This document shows, in pieces, positions 1 through 8,743 of a stretch of 43,855 bases of DNA. The DNA is from Acidimicrobiia bacterium (GTDB taxonomy: Bacteria; Actinomycetota; Acidimicrobiia; Acidimicrobiales; Bin134). Location: assembly GCA_022825005.1 (NCBI GenBank), contig JAJDYU010000091.1, positions 1 to 43,855 of the forward strand, written 5' to 3'. The stretch's first letter is position 1, and each line of letters opens with the position of its first letter. Position numbers and translations under genes: made by a program. The notes beneath the pieces are model-generated. The model saw nothing but the letters and a program-made list of their open reading frames with translations, had not been told where the DNA came from and made no database searches.

Positions 1-883
1 GGTAGGGGTCGGACCCCAAGATCTTGATGCCGGAGTGGAACACGTAGCCCAACGACGGGATCACCGCTTCATCACCGGAGGAGTTGCCGCAGTTCACCAG
101 CCGCCCACCGATGCCCAGGGCGAACAACGACGGCCCGAACAGAGCGGTGCCCACATGGTCGAACACCATGTCCACTCCCGCCCCAGCGGTCAGCTCTCGG
201 GCCCAGGCGGCCACGTCGCCGGTCCGATTGTTGAGCGCATGGGAGGCCCCCAGCTCAAGGGCCCGCTGGCACTTCTCGTCGGTGCCCGCGGTGGCCAGCA
301 CGGTGGCCCCGGCGTTTACGGCGAATTGGATTCCGGCCACTGACACCCCTGAGCCGGCGGCGTGGATCATCACCGTCTCACCCTCGGTGAGCCCGCCCAC
401 CTCGAACAGGGCGTGGGCCGCGGTGAGGTAGCAGGTGGGGAAGGTGGCCGCCGTCTCCAACGACATGGCGTGGGGCACTGCATAGACGTGCGAGGCTGGC
501 ACCAGGCACCGCTCGGCGTAGCCGCCGTCGGCGGTGGCGCCGATGATGCCCAGCTCGCCGTACAGGTCGCCCCGGCCCGCCAGCTTGGAACGGTCGTCCA
601 CCCCGGCGAGCGACGGGTCCACCACCACCCGGTCGCCCACTGCTATCCCGTCGACCTCGGTACCAACTTCCGACACCACCCCGGCCACGTCCATGCCCGC
701 GATGTGGGGCAGGGTGAAGCCGGGCATGGCGAACCAGCCGTTGCGCTGCACCACGTCGAGTCGGTTGAGCGCGGTGGCCACCACATCCACCACCACGTCT
801 GTTGGACCGGGTTCGGGGTCGGGCACTTCCTCGTAGCGGAGCACCTCCGGTCCGCCGGGCTCGTGGTATCGCATCGCCTTCAT
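1..883 (-). CDS. Zinc-type alcohol dehydrogenase-like / quinone oxidoreductase (partial)
   Basis: The gene runs off the left edge, so only about 294 N-terminal residues are visible. They begin MKAMRYHEPGGPEVL and show the MDR-superfamily layout: a GroES-like fold with AGMDVAGVVSEVGTEV near residues 63-78, then a Rossmann half with HAAGSGVSVAGIQFA and a following ATAGTDEKC stretch. No structural zinc cysteine cluster is visible, which favours an NADPH:quinone-reductase-like subgroup over a true zinc alcohol dehydrogenase. The ATG at 883 has a GGAG ribosome site about 7 nt upstream. It lies 26 bp after the second ABC permease gene in the same direction, so it is probably the last visible gene of the importer operon and may act on the imported compound. 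The substrate cannot be told from sequence. Confidence 0.85.
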   Translation of the reverse strand, partial: MKAMRYHEPGGPEVLRYEEVPDPEPGPTDVVVDVVATALNRLDVVQRNGWFAMPGFTLPHIAGMDVAGVVSEVGTEVDGIAVGDRVVVDPSLAGVDDRSKLAGRGDLYGELGIIGATADGGYAERCLVPASHVYAVPHAMSLETAATFPTCYLTAAHALFEVGGLTEGETVMIHAAGSGVSVAGIQFAVNAGATVLATAGTDEKCQRALELGASHALNNRTGDVAAWARELTAGAGVDMVFDHVGTALFGPSLFALGIGGRLVNCGNSSGDEAVIPSLGYVFHSGIKILGSDPY

Positions 884-909
884 CGCCGCTCTCCTTGGTC
901 TCAGCCCGA

Positions 910-1851
910 CTATTTCAGACCGCGGATGAAGGGCTGAGCCAAAGCGGCGGGTGGCCTCACCCTCCGGGCGAAGATGGCCATGGCCCCGATGGTCACCAAA
1001 TAGGGCAGCGCCTGCAACAGCTCGGTGTTGAGCTCGTAGCCCAATCCTTGCAGCGACAACTGGAAGGAAAGGGCACCGGCGAACAGGACGCAGCCCCCCA
1101 TGGTTCCCCACAAGGTCCAGCCGCCGAATATCACCGCGGCGATGGCGATGAACCCTTGGCCGCCGATCACGGAGTCGTCGAAGGTTGCTAGACGGGCGAA
1201 CAGGAAGTAGGCGCCCCCCAGCCCGGAGGTCAGCCCGGCGTAGTAGATGGATTGGCGGCGGCGGCGGTTCACGTCGATGCCGCTCACGTCGGCCGACTGG
1301 GGATTCTCCCCTGCGGCCCGAAGCTCCAGTCCCCAGCGGGTTCGGTACACCAGCCACCACGACAGCGGCACCAATCCGTAGAGCAGATAGAACGGCCACG
1401 GCTCGCCGAACAGCGCCTGCCCGAATAGGGGGATGTCCACCAGGATGGGGATCTCCACCTCAGAGGCGTAGTCGGCTCGAGGATCGATCTCTCGGTCCAA
1501 GAACCCGGTGAGGCCCACTACCAGGATGTTGAGGGTGAGGCCGACCACGAACTGATCGGCGGTGAGGCGATGGCTCATTTCGGCCTGCACCACCGCGATG
1601 ATCAACCCGCCAACCGCGCCAAGCATCAAGCCCACCGCTACCGAATCAGCCAGGTGATAGCCGAGCGCGCCGGCGAAGGCGCCGCTGAGCAGCATCCCCT
1701 CCACTGAGATGTTGAGTGTCCCGGATCGCTCGGCCACCCATTCTCCGGTGGCGGCGAAGGCCAGCAGCGCGGCGAACAGCGCGCCGTTGATGTAGGTGGA
1801 CTCGCTTGACAGCACGTCGCCCACGGCGGAGAAGAAGTCAATCAGCACCAT
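910..1851 (-). CDS. BMP-family ABC transporter permease, second subunit
   Basis: 313 residues, strongly hydrophobic with about 8-10 predicted membrane spans. It resembles the second permease of BMP-type importers (NupQ/YufQ-like, BPD_transp_2 family), including a typical AATGEWVAERSGTLNISVEG segment near the N-terminus. With the companion permease it should form the membrane channel of a nucleoside-like importer. The ATG at 1851 follows a GGGAGGG ribosome site at good spacing. The gene lies 48 bp downstream of the first permease and 26 bp upstream of the oxidoreductase. The family role is well known; the actual ligand is not shown by this sequence. Confidence 0.88.
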   Translation of the reverse strand: MVLIDFFSAVGDVLSSESTYINGALFAALLAFAATGEWVAERSGTLNISVEGMLLSGAFAGALGYHLADSVAVGLMLGAVGGLIIAVVQAEMSHRLTADQFVVGLTLNILVVGLTGFLDREIDPRADYASEVEIPILVDIPLFGQALFGEPWPFYLLYGLVPLSWWLVYRTRWGLELRAAGENPQSADVSGIDVNRRRRQSIYYAGLTSGLGGAYFLFARLATFDDSVIGGQGFIAIAAVIFGGWTLWGTMGGCVLFAGALSFQLSLQGLGYELNTELLQALPYLVTIGAMAIFARRVRPPAALAQPFIRGLK

Positions 1852-1899
1852 GGATCGCCCTCCCCGTCAACAAATGGCATCCTGGCCATCAGCACAACA

Positions 1900-2991
1900 T
1901 CACACCCTCTCCGTAGCCGCGGCCCGGGCCCGTCGGCGATCTCGCAGGAAGACCACCGCGGGGGGAACCAGGAGGGCCAGCACCAACAGCCCCTGCACTA
2001 CGTCGGTGATTCGGCTTTCCACCCCGGTGCTGTTTACGAAGCCTGCCCCGGTGCGCAGCATGGCGAACACGAATGCAGCCACTACCGCGGGCAGCGCCCG
2101 CTCTCGGGCCATCAGGGCCACTAAGAGGCCGGTCCACCCGATGTTGTCGGAGAAGCCGGGCACCAACCGGTAGTTGCCAAAAGAGAATCCCCCGCCGGCG
2201 AACATGGCCGCCCCGGCCAGACCGGCGAAGGCCCCGCCGATGGCCAGCGCGGTGGCGCCGTAGACAGTGGACGACACGCCGGATCGCTGGGCAGCCCGGG
2301 GATTGTGGCCCAGCATCCTCAACCGAAAACCCCAAACCGTGCGGGCCAGCACATAGGCCACCGCCAAGGCCAGCGCCAACGCCACATAGACGGTGATGGG
2401 GAACTCGTTGCCGAATATGTCGGGACGGGGGATCCGGTTGTTCTTGGCTAGTTGCTCGCTCACCAGGTTGCGGTTGCCGCGACTGGCCTCGTCGGCCAAC
2501 AGCAGCCATTGCCACTTCAAGCCGTAGCCCACGGCCTGGATGGCCACAAACACCAACAGCAGGGTGCTCAGCACCTCGGGCACCCCCCGCCAATAGCGCA
2601 GCAGACCGGCCGCCGAGGCCCACACCGCCCCGCCCAACGCGCCGAACAGCAACAACAGCACCACATTCAGCGGGCCGGGGCCGCCGATGCGGAAGCTGAA
2701 ATACACCGCGAAAGCTGCCCCCATGAGCAGTTGGCCCTCTTGGCCGATGTTGATCAGGCCAGCTTTGGCCGAGATCACCGTTCCCAATGCCACCAACAGC
2801 AGGGGTGCGGCCACTCCCAGGGTCTCCCCCCAGCGCCCGGGCGCCTTGATGCTGCCATCCACCAACGCCTCAAGCACCGGCCACCAGTCACCGCCGGTGG
2901 CCTCCACGATCACGCTGGAAATGGCCAGGGCCACAACGATGCTGAGGGCATACAACACCACCCACTCAGCTAAGCGAGCTCCCCGGGTCAT
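1900..2991 (-). CDS. BMP-family ABC transporter permease, first subunit
   Basis: 363 residues with multiple membrane spans, of the NupP/YufP-like permease family. A typical segment, SAKAGLINIGQEGQL, lies about a quarter of the way along. Its start ATG overlaps the stop of the ATPase gene (ATGA, 2988-2991), so the two are probably translationally coupled. It pairs with the second permease to form a heterodimeric channel, as is usual in importers that use a BMP lipoprotein and one double ATPase. Nothing looks truncated or unusual. Confidence 0.9.
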   Translation of the reverse strand: MTRGARLAEWVVLYALSIVVALAISSVIVEATGGDWWPVLEALVDGSIKAPGRWGETLGVAAPLLLVALGTVISAKAGLINIGQEGQLLMGAAFAVYFSFRIGGPGPLNVVLLLLFGALGGAVWASAAGLLRYWRGVPEVLSTLLLVFVAIQAVGYGLKWQWLLLADEASRGNRNLVSEQLAKNNRIPRPDIFGNEFPITVYVALALALAVAYVLARTVWGFRLRMLGHNPRAAQRSGVSSTVYGATALAIGGAFAGLAGAAMFAGGGFSFGNYRLVPGFSDNIGWTGLLVALMARERALPAVVAAFVFAMLRTGAGFVNSTGVESRITDVVQGLLVLALLVPPAVVFLRDRRRARAAATERV

Positions 2992-4595
2992 GCTTCGCTG
3001 CCGCCCATCAGTAGACCCAGGGTTTCAAGGTTGGCGTCGTCGTGGGAGAGCTCGCCCACGATCCGGCCCCGGGACATGACCAAGATCCGGTCGGCCAACT
3101 CCAAGATCTCCTCCAGTTCGCTGGAGATCAGCAGCACGGCCACACCGTCGACCGCCGTCTGGCGCAGCCGATCGGTCATGTACTCGATGGCCCCCACGTC
3201 CAACCCCCGGGTGGGCTGGGCGGCCACCAGTACATCGGGCTCGGCGGCCAGCTCCCGGGCCAGTACCACCCGCTGCTGGTTGCCGCCCGACAGTGACCAC
3301 AGCGGAGCGTCGGGCCCAGAGCAGCCGATGTCGAATTCGCTGATCATCTGCTCGGCTGTCTCAGTTGCCCGGCCCTTGTCCATAACACCGTGGCGAGCCA
3401 CCCGGTAGGGGTCCACCATGAGCAGGTTTTCGGCCACCGTCATGTCCAAGACCACACCGGAGTCGTGGCGGTCTTCAGGAATCACCGCCACCCCCGCCTT
3501 GGCCATGGCACCCGGTGAGCCGGTGGGCACTTCCGCGTCGTTCACCACCACCCGTCCAGCGTTCAGCGGAACGAGGCTGGACAGCAGATCGCCCAGGGTC
3601 CGCTGACCGTTTCCCTCTACGCCGGCCACGCCCACGATCTCGCCTGCTCGAAGGTCGAGGCTGATGTCATCCAGCAGCCGCGCCCCTCCCCGACCCCGAA
3701 CCGAGACTCCCTCAATCCGCAACACCGGCTCATCTGAGATCACCGTCTCCACGGGCAGCCGGTCTTCGGGGCGGACATCGGCTGTCTCATCAACGTCGGC
3801 GATGCCGAAGGCCGCCCGCTCGGAGCGCAGCGACACTTCCCGGCCCACCATGGCCCTGGCCAGGCTGCGGGCGTCAGCCTCATGAGTGGGCCGGTGATCC
3901 ACCACCCGGCCTTGGCGCATGATGGTGATCTCGTCGGTGGCGTGCAGCACCTCGTCGAGCTTGTGGCTGACCAACACCACCGCCCGGCCCTCGGCCGCTA
4001 CCACCTCCCGTAGCGTGCTGAACAGCTGCTCCGACTCCTCGGGGGTGAGCACCGAGGTGGGCTCGTCGAACACCAGGATGTGGGGATCGCGGCGCAGGCA
4101 CTTGATGATCTCCACCCGTTGGCGCAGTCCAGCAGTGAGGGTGCCCACGCGAGCGTCGGGGTCAATGTCCAACCCGTACTGCTCGCTAATGGCCGCAACC
4201 CGACGGCGCACACCAGAGGAATCCAATTTACCGGCCTCGCCGAGAGCCACGTTCTCCCACACCGACAGCTGGTCCACAAGGCTGAAGTGCTGATGGACCA
4301 TGCCAATACCCAGAGCAGCGGCAGCCAGCGGATCGTGAATGGTGCGGGGCTGACCGTCGATAAGGATCGAGCCTGCATCGGGCAGAACCAGCCCGATGAG
4401 CACCTTCATCAGGGTCGACTTGCCGGCCCCGTTCTCACCCAGAATTCCGTGGACGCGGCCTCGGTGCAGGGTTAGGTCAACCTGGTCGCAAGCGACGATT
4501 CCCCCGAAGCGCTTGGTTATCCCCGTGAGTTGAACGGCAGGCGCCGAGGGGTCAGACCCCCCAGCGCCTGTCATTCCTGTCGTTGCGTCGGTCAC
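2988..4595 (-). CDS. BMP-family ABC transporter ATP-binding protein (two NBDs)
   Basis: 535 residues holding two ABC ATPase domains in tandem. The first has an intact Walker A, GENGAGKST, at residues 53-61 and Walker B VFDEPTSVL. The second has a degenerate Walker A (EGNGQRT, no GK), signature LSGGNQQRV, and a Walker B region AAQPTRGLD in which Gln replaces the usual catalytic Glu. Such one-sided degeneration is normal in the RbsA/NupO-type double ATPases. The start is GTG at 4595, overlapping the stop of the binding-protein gene (GTGA, 4592-4595). It energises import by the two downstream permeases. Confidence 0.93.
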   Translation of the reverse strand: MTDATTGMTGAGGSDPSAPAVQLTGITKRFGGIVACDQVDLTLHRGRVHGILGENGAGKSTLMKVLIGLVLPDAGSILIDGQPRTIHDPLAAAALGIGMVHQHFSLVDQLSVWENVALGEAGKLDSSGVRRRVAAISEQYGLDIDPDARVGTLTAGLRQRVEIIKCLRRDPHILVFDEPTSVLTPEESEQLFSTLREVVAAEGRAVVLVSHKLDEVLHATDEITIMRQGRVVDHRPTHEADARSLARAMVGREVSLRSERAAFGIADVDETADVRPEDRLPVETVISDEPVLRIEGVSVRGRGGARLLDDISLDLRAGEIVGVAGVEGNGQRTLGDLLSSLVPLNAGRVVVNDAEVPTGSPGAMAKAGVAVIPEDRHDSGVVLDMTVAENLLMVDPYRVARHGVMDKGRATETAEQMISEFDIGCSGPDAPLWSLSGGNQQRVVLARELAAEPDVLVAAQPTRGLDVGAIEYMTDRLRQTAVDGVAVLLISSELEEILELADRILVMSRGRIVGELSHDDANLETLGLLMGGSEA

Positions 4596-5692
4596 CCGCC
4601 GCCGTAGGCGGCCCCGGAGATTCCACCGAGCACGCCGAGCAGCTCGCCATCCGTGTTAGCTGCTTGGAAGGCATCGGCCAGAAGAGTCTCCGCTTCGGAA
4701 GATGCGTCGCACAGCTCACCGCCATTGAGGCCTTGCTCGGTCGGGAACTGATAGGTACCCCCTTCAGCCAGCGTGCCGTCGAGAATCAGCGGCAGCACCA
4801 GCCGGGCGTAGCGACCGGCATCGAACACAATCGTGCCTGTCCAGTTGATCCCGTCGTCGCGAGAACAGATGTCACCTGGACCAGCCGCGAACACCGCAAT
4901 CCCCTCGTCGGTGGCAAGCTGACCCACCGGGTTCAGTGCCCCGCCCAGATACGCGTAGGCCAGCGTGGCGCCCTCAGCAATGGCGTTGGTTAGCGCGGCG
5001 GTGGCGTTGGCCGAGTTGTCGAAGTCAAACGGGAAGGCGCCGGTGGCCACGTACTCCATGGTGAACGACGGGTCCACCGATTGAAGGCCGTGCACGGTGG
5101 CGTTATACGCCTCCTTCTCGAAGCCGAGGTCGCAGCAGCCCAAGAACACCGCGGTATCGCCGCCGTGCTCCTGCAACGCCGCCCCCATGGCCACACCGGC
5201 GGTGTAGTGGATGGGAGCACCCCAGTCGGTGGCCTGCGCCAATCCGGGGGTCTCCGGGAACCCAGCCCCGCAGTTGCAGTACCAGAAGATGTCGGGATAC
5301 TGGGCAGTGAGGTCGGCCAAGGGCTCGGCGATCTCGCTGGCCCCAACCAGGATTACGTCCACCCCTTGTTCGGCAAGGTCAGACATGGCCTGGGCGGCCT
5401 CAGCAGCCCCGATGTTGTCACTCACGATGGGCGGGGCAAAGCCGTTCTCGGCAGAAAACTCCTCAGCGAAATCCACCAGAGCCTGGTAATAGCCCTGGTC
5501 GTCGCGGGGACCGGCAGCGGCCACGCCGATAGTGAGAGTGCCGTCACCATCCGCATCAAAAGTGTCGAGAAGCGCTGGATCGACTGAAGACCCACCGTCA
5601 TCGTCATCGTTGCCGCAGGCGGCTGCCACCAAAGACACCAATGACAGCAGGATCGCCATCAACCACAGTTTCCGCACCCATCGCCGTTTCAT
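4592..5692 (-). CDS. BMP-family substrate-binding lipoprotein
   Basis: 366 residues from the ATG at 5692. I chose this start because it has an AGGAGGGG ribosome site and begins a proper lipoprotein signal (basic MKRRWVRK, hydrophobic core, lipobox VAAAC with Cys26). The frame stays open upstream to 5881, but that extension puts 63 extra residues before the signal peptide. After an Asp-rich linker comes a periplasmic-binding fold typical of the BMP/Med family (GVDVILVGASEIAEPL, GAALQEHGG, ATDEGIAVFAAGPGD). Known relatives bind nucleosides, and some bind other ligands such as autoinducer-like compounds, so the ligand here is uncertain. It is the first gene of the importer operon. Confidence 0.92.
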   Translation of the reverse strand: MKRRWVRKLWLMAILLSLVSLVAAACGNDDDDGGSSVDPALLDTFDADGDGTLTIGVAAAGPRDDQGYYQALVDFAEEFSAENGFAPPIVSDNIGAAEAAQAMSDLAEQGVDVILVGASEIAEPLADLTAQYPDIFWYCNCGAGFPETPGLAQATDWGAPIHYTAGVAMGAALQEHGGDTAVFLGCCDLGFEKEAYNATVHGLQSVDPSFTMEYVATGAFPFDFDNSANATAALTNAIAEGATLAYAYLGGALNPVGQLATDEGIAVFAAGPGDICSRDDGINWTGTIVFDAGRYARLVLPLILDGTLAEGGTYQFPTEQGLNGGELCDASSEAETLLADAFQAANTDGELLGVLGGISGAAYGGG

Positions 5693-5762
5693 TGTTCCCC
5701 TCCTCAGGCTGACAATGCTGGACCATTCGGCCCGGTCATCGCCCAGCAGCCTAACCGATGCG

Positions 5763-5791
5763 TTGTTGCCCGCACCTGCCTGCGTTACGCT
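5763..5791 (+). promoter_or_regulatory. Possible promoter for the 67-residue membrane protein
   Basis: TTGTTG at 5763-5768 and TACGCT at 5786-5791 are 17 nt apart and read toward the small gene at 5841. On the other strand a TAGGCT box around 5748-5753 could serve the binding-protein gene. Both are sequence guesses only. Confidence 0.35.
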
Positions 5792-5840
5792 TGGTCCAGC
5801 TTCCCCCAGCAATCCCGTCTGAAGAAGACAGGAGAACCTC

Positions 5841-6044
5841 ATGGAACAAGTCATCATCGCCCTGCTGGGGGTCAGCATCACGTTGATCCTCTACCTCGAC
5901 CGTTGTCGGCGGGCCGACATTGCCCAATTGCGTCAGGTTACGCAGGATGGGTTCGCCCAGTTCACCAGTGCGGTCATGGACCTACATGGCCGAGTGGGCC
6001 GTCTCGAGGGTCGGACTGAAACCAAGGAAGACCCGTCGCCGTAG
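5841..6044 (+). CDS. Small membrane-anchored coiled protein (unknown)
   Basis: 67 residues. It starts MEQVIIALLGVSITLILYLD, giving one membrane span at the N-terminus, and continues with a charged helical tail (RRADIAQLRQVTQDGFAQF, then HGRVGRLEGRTE) that looks like a short coiled coil. An AGGAGA ribosome site stands 6-7 nt before the ATG, and a plausible promoter lies upstream. It is the only plus-strand gene in the first 16 kb, sitting in the 377-bp gap between the importer and the Rieske gene. I do not recognise a function. It may be a small actinobacterial membrane protein that associates with partners through its coil. Confidence 0.6.
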   Translation: MEQVIIALLGVSITLILYLDRCRRADIAQLRQVTQDGFAQFTSAVMDLHGRVGRLEGRTETKEDPSP

Positions 6045-6069
6045 CGTCGAACTAATCGGTCGAGGCTAG

Positions 6070-7239
6070 CTAGCTGCTGGCAGGCCAGTGCTGGCGGTAG
6101 CGCTGCACGAGCCAGCGGTTGAATTGAACGTGGGTTTCCTCCTGCCAGGAGTACCGTCCCCGCACGGCGAAGCGGGACCGCAGGCCTCGCTGAACCTTGG
6201 TGGTGGCGTCTTGATCTTGGGCCACGAACACCTGCACTCCCTCGTCGCTGGCTTGGAAGAGGTGGTCGAACATGGGGTGCTCCAGCGCGCTGGGATGCAG
6301 CAGGTAGCCGATCTCCACATCGATGGTCTCGGCCGATTTGGGTCGCACGATGAAGAAGAATGCCTGGTCGGGGGCGGTGCCGAAGCACAGGGTGGGCGGA
6401 ATCAAGGCGAACGTCGACCGCCACCGCTCCTCTTCGGTGAGCTGGGGGAACACCGGAAGCAAAGCCTTGCGGGTGGCGTTGAAACCGCCGTCGATGTGGG
6501 TGTAGCCGTTCTCCCTGAAGATCACGTTGGAGTCGTCCGACCACGGCACCGGGAACCGGGCCATCTCCGAGGGACAGAAATCTTGGATCACCTGGTGGAG
6601 GCGGTTGGCGTGGTAGCCGTCGTTGAAGTTCTCAAACATGACCTTCCAGTTCCAGGGCAAGTCTTCGAGCGTGAAGGTGCCCGGGCAAACGCAGTTGTCG
6701 AGTTCGTAGTTGGTGAGGTACGACTCATACCGCTCCAGGGTGGGGGCCAGGGGCTGAGCATCTGGATTGAAGTTGACGAATACGAATCCGTGCCACAGCT
6801 CAACCGCCAGATTGGGCAGGCCCCAGTCGTCATTGTCGAAGCCCTCGGTTTGATCCATAGCCGGGGCGCCCATCAATCGGCCGTCCAACCGGTAATTCCA
6901 GTGGTGGTACGGGCACCGGAAGGAGCGGCTGTTGCCTTCCCCCTCCACCACCTGCATGCCGCGGTGGCGGCAGATGGCTGAGAACGCCGCGATGCTGCCG
7001 TCCCGCTGGCGGGCCACGATCACTGGTTCGGTGCTTACCGTGGTGGTGAACCAGTCGCCCGTTTCGGGAATGCGGCTGGCCACCCCCACGCAGCACCACT
7101 CGTGCTCGAACAGCGCCTGGCGCTCGAAGGCCAGGAACTCCTCGGAGGTGTAGATCTCGGGAGGAAGGGTTACCGCAGTGGCTACATCGGTGATGGAGTC
7201 GTCGAACGAGGCCAGTAAATCGCTGGTCAACATGGTCAT
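6070..7239 (-). CDS. Rieske non-haem iron oxygenase, large (alpha) subunit
   Basis: 389 residues from the ATG at 7239, which lies 4 bp after the stop of the CoA ligase gene; a further in-frame extension to 7320 lies inside that gene and is unlikely. The Rieske [2Fe-2S] ligands are Cys90/His92 and Cys109/His112 (CRH...CPYH). The catalytic domain carries ENFNDGYHANRLHQ, giving the Asp and two His of the mononuclear iron site, with a probable third ligand Asp in the C-terminal QDQDATT region. It belongs to the ring-hydroxylating or N/O-demethylating group. No beta subunit, ferredoxin or reductase gene is nearby, so its electron partner must be encoded elsewhere. It is the last gene of the catabolic operon. 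Confidence 0.9.
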   Translation of the reverse strand: MTMLTSDLLASFDDSITDVATAVTLPPEIYTSEEFLAFERQALFEHEWCCVGVASRIPETGDWFTTTVSTEPVIVARQRDGSIAAFSAICRHRGMQVVEGEGNSRSFRCPYHHWNYRLDGRLMGAPAMDQTEGFDNDDWGLPNLAVELWHGFVFVNFNPDAQPLAPTLERYESYLTNYELDNCVCPGTFTLEDLPWNWKVMFENFNDGYHANRLHQVIQDFCPSEMARFPVPWSDDSNVIFRENGYTHIDGGFNATRKALLPVFPQLTEEERWRSTFALIPPTLCFGTAPDQAFFFIVRPKSAETIDVEIGYLLHPSALEHPMFDHLFQASDEGVQVFVAQDQDATTKVQRGLRSRFAVRGRYSWQEETHVQFNRWLVQRYRQHWPASS

Positions 7240-7243
7240 GTGG

Positions 7244-8743
7244 TCACCCCCTTGTCGCCTCTGCCTCTTGTCGCAGTAGGAATTTACGAATCTTGCCGAC
7301 GCTGGTGCGAGGCAGCTCATCCATCAGAGTAAACGACCGGGGCAACTTGGCCTTGGCCAGCCGCTCTTGGCACCACGCCAACAGTTCGCCGTCGGATGGA
7401 GGTACGGCTGAGTCGGCCAATACCACAAAAGCCACCGGCACCTCGTCGCGCACCGGGTCGGGCGCCCCCACCACCGCGGCTTCCAATACCGCGGGGTGGC
7501 TGGCCAGCACCGACTCCACCTCCACGATGGACACGTTCTCCCCCGCCACCTTGAGCACTTCGGAATGGCGGCCGTCGAAGTAGTGGCGGCCGTCATCTTC
7601 GAGACGGGCCCGATCGCCGGTGCGGAACCAGCCGTCGTCGGTAAACGAGGCTGCGGTGGTGACTGGGTCGTCCAGGTAGCCGGCGAACAGCGTCGATCCG
7701 GGCTCTCCCCCGACCAGCACCTCGCCGTCGCGCACGATGACCTGGCAGCCGGGGGTGACCTGTCCCATGGACGACGGCACGGGATTACCCGCCGGCTCAG
7801 TGAGCACAGCGGGAATGGTCTCGGTCATGCCGTAGAGCTGGCGGGGCCTGCAGCCGAGCCAGCCGGCCAAGGTTTCGTACTGGTCGTCGGCGATGTTCTG
7901 GGCGTACCAGCAGTGGCGCAGCCCCACGCCGTCGACCGGGGCGCCCCGGGCCAGGATCATCCGCATTGGGGCGGCGAACAAGCTGGCGCAGGTGGCGTGG
8001 TGGCGGGCGGCCTGGGCCAGGAACCCGCTGGCCGAGAAGGCGGGCATCAGCGCCACTGAGGCCCCAGTCCAGATGGCCGAGGCGAAGGAGTAGTACTGGG
8101 CGTTGGCGTGGAACAGGGGAAGCACCACCAACTGGCGGTCGTCGGGGACCAGGTCGGCCCGCTCGGCCATGACCTGTCCGCAAAAGGCGTAGTTGGCCTG
8201 GGTAATCTCCACCCCCTTAGGCCGCCCGGTGGTTCCCGAGGTGAACATCACCGCCGCCCGGTCCCCAGGATCCACTGCGGGCCAGTCCACCTGAGCGGTT
8301 CCGGTGAGCGCGTCGAGACTGCCGCTGGCCTCGTCCACCTCGGTGATGGCCAGATCAGGACTCGTTTCGGCGGCCTGGCGGTAGACCTCAGCCCGGTCGG
8401 TGGCGCAAAAGCCCGCCGTAGGCCTCGTGCGCTCGATGTGGTCGGCCAACTCCGGCACCTTGCCCATGGGGTCGGACGGCACGATCCACGCCCCCAGCCG
8501 GTTGGCGGCCAGCCACAGGGCCACAAACGCCGGGGTGTTGGTCAGCGCTAAGTGCACCGAATCGCCCGGGGCCACCCCCCGCTGGATCAACCCGGCGGCA
8601 ACATCGCCGATGGCGGCGTCGAACTGCTCGTAAGTCCAGGATGCGACAGACCCGTCAGGCCGCTCGAAGATCAAGAAAACGGCATCGCCATCCCGCTCGA
8701 CCGTCCGTTGCCAAACGGACGAGAACGTGACCGGTTCAGCCAT
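7244..8743 (-). CDS. AMP-forming acyl-CoA synthetase/ligase
   Basis: 499 residues from the ATG at 8743, which overlaps the end of hyuB (ATGGCTGA, stop at 8736-8738). The motifs are those of the ANL superfamily: FTSGTTGRPKGV (P-loop-like), YGMTETI, the GWFRTGD hinge region, GRHSEVLKVAGENVS, and the catalytic lysine in PRTSVGKIRKF near the C-terminus. It should activate a carboxylic acid as an acyl-adenylate and then a CoA thioester. The enoyl-CoA hydratase in the same operon suggests that part of the pathway runs on CoA esters. Substrate specificity cannot be read from the sequence. A longer frame to 8812 was rejected because it lies inside hyuB. Confidence 0.9.
   Translation of the reverse strand: MAEPVTFSSVWQRTVERDGDAVFLIFERPDGSVASWTYEQFDAAIGDVAAGLIQRGVAPGDSVHLALTNTPAFVALWLAANRLGAWIVPSDPMGKVPELADHIERTRPTAGFCATDRAEVYRQAAETSPDLAITEVDEASGSLDALTGTAQVDWPAVDPGDRAAVMFTSGTTGRPKGVEITQANYAFCGQVMAERADLVPDDRQLVVLPLFHANAQYYSFASAIWTGASVALMPAFSASGFLAQAARHHATCASLFAAPMRMILARGAPVDGVGLRHCWYAQNIADDQYETLAGWLGCRPRQLYGMTETIPAVLTEPAGNPVPSSMGQVTPGCQVIVRDGEVLVGGEPGSTLFAGYLDDPVTTAASFTDDGWFRTGDRARLEDDGRHYFDGRHSEVLKVAGENVSIVEVESVLASHPAVLEAAVVGAPDPVRDEVPVAFVVLADSAVPPSDGELLAWCQERLAKAKLPRSFTLMDELPRTSVGKIRKFLLRQEAEATRG

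Noticed and set aside
5693..5881. N-terminal extension of the BMP lipoprotein
   Set aside because: It would place 63 residues before a clear lipoprotein signal; the AGGAGGGG site supports the ATG at 5692.
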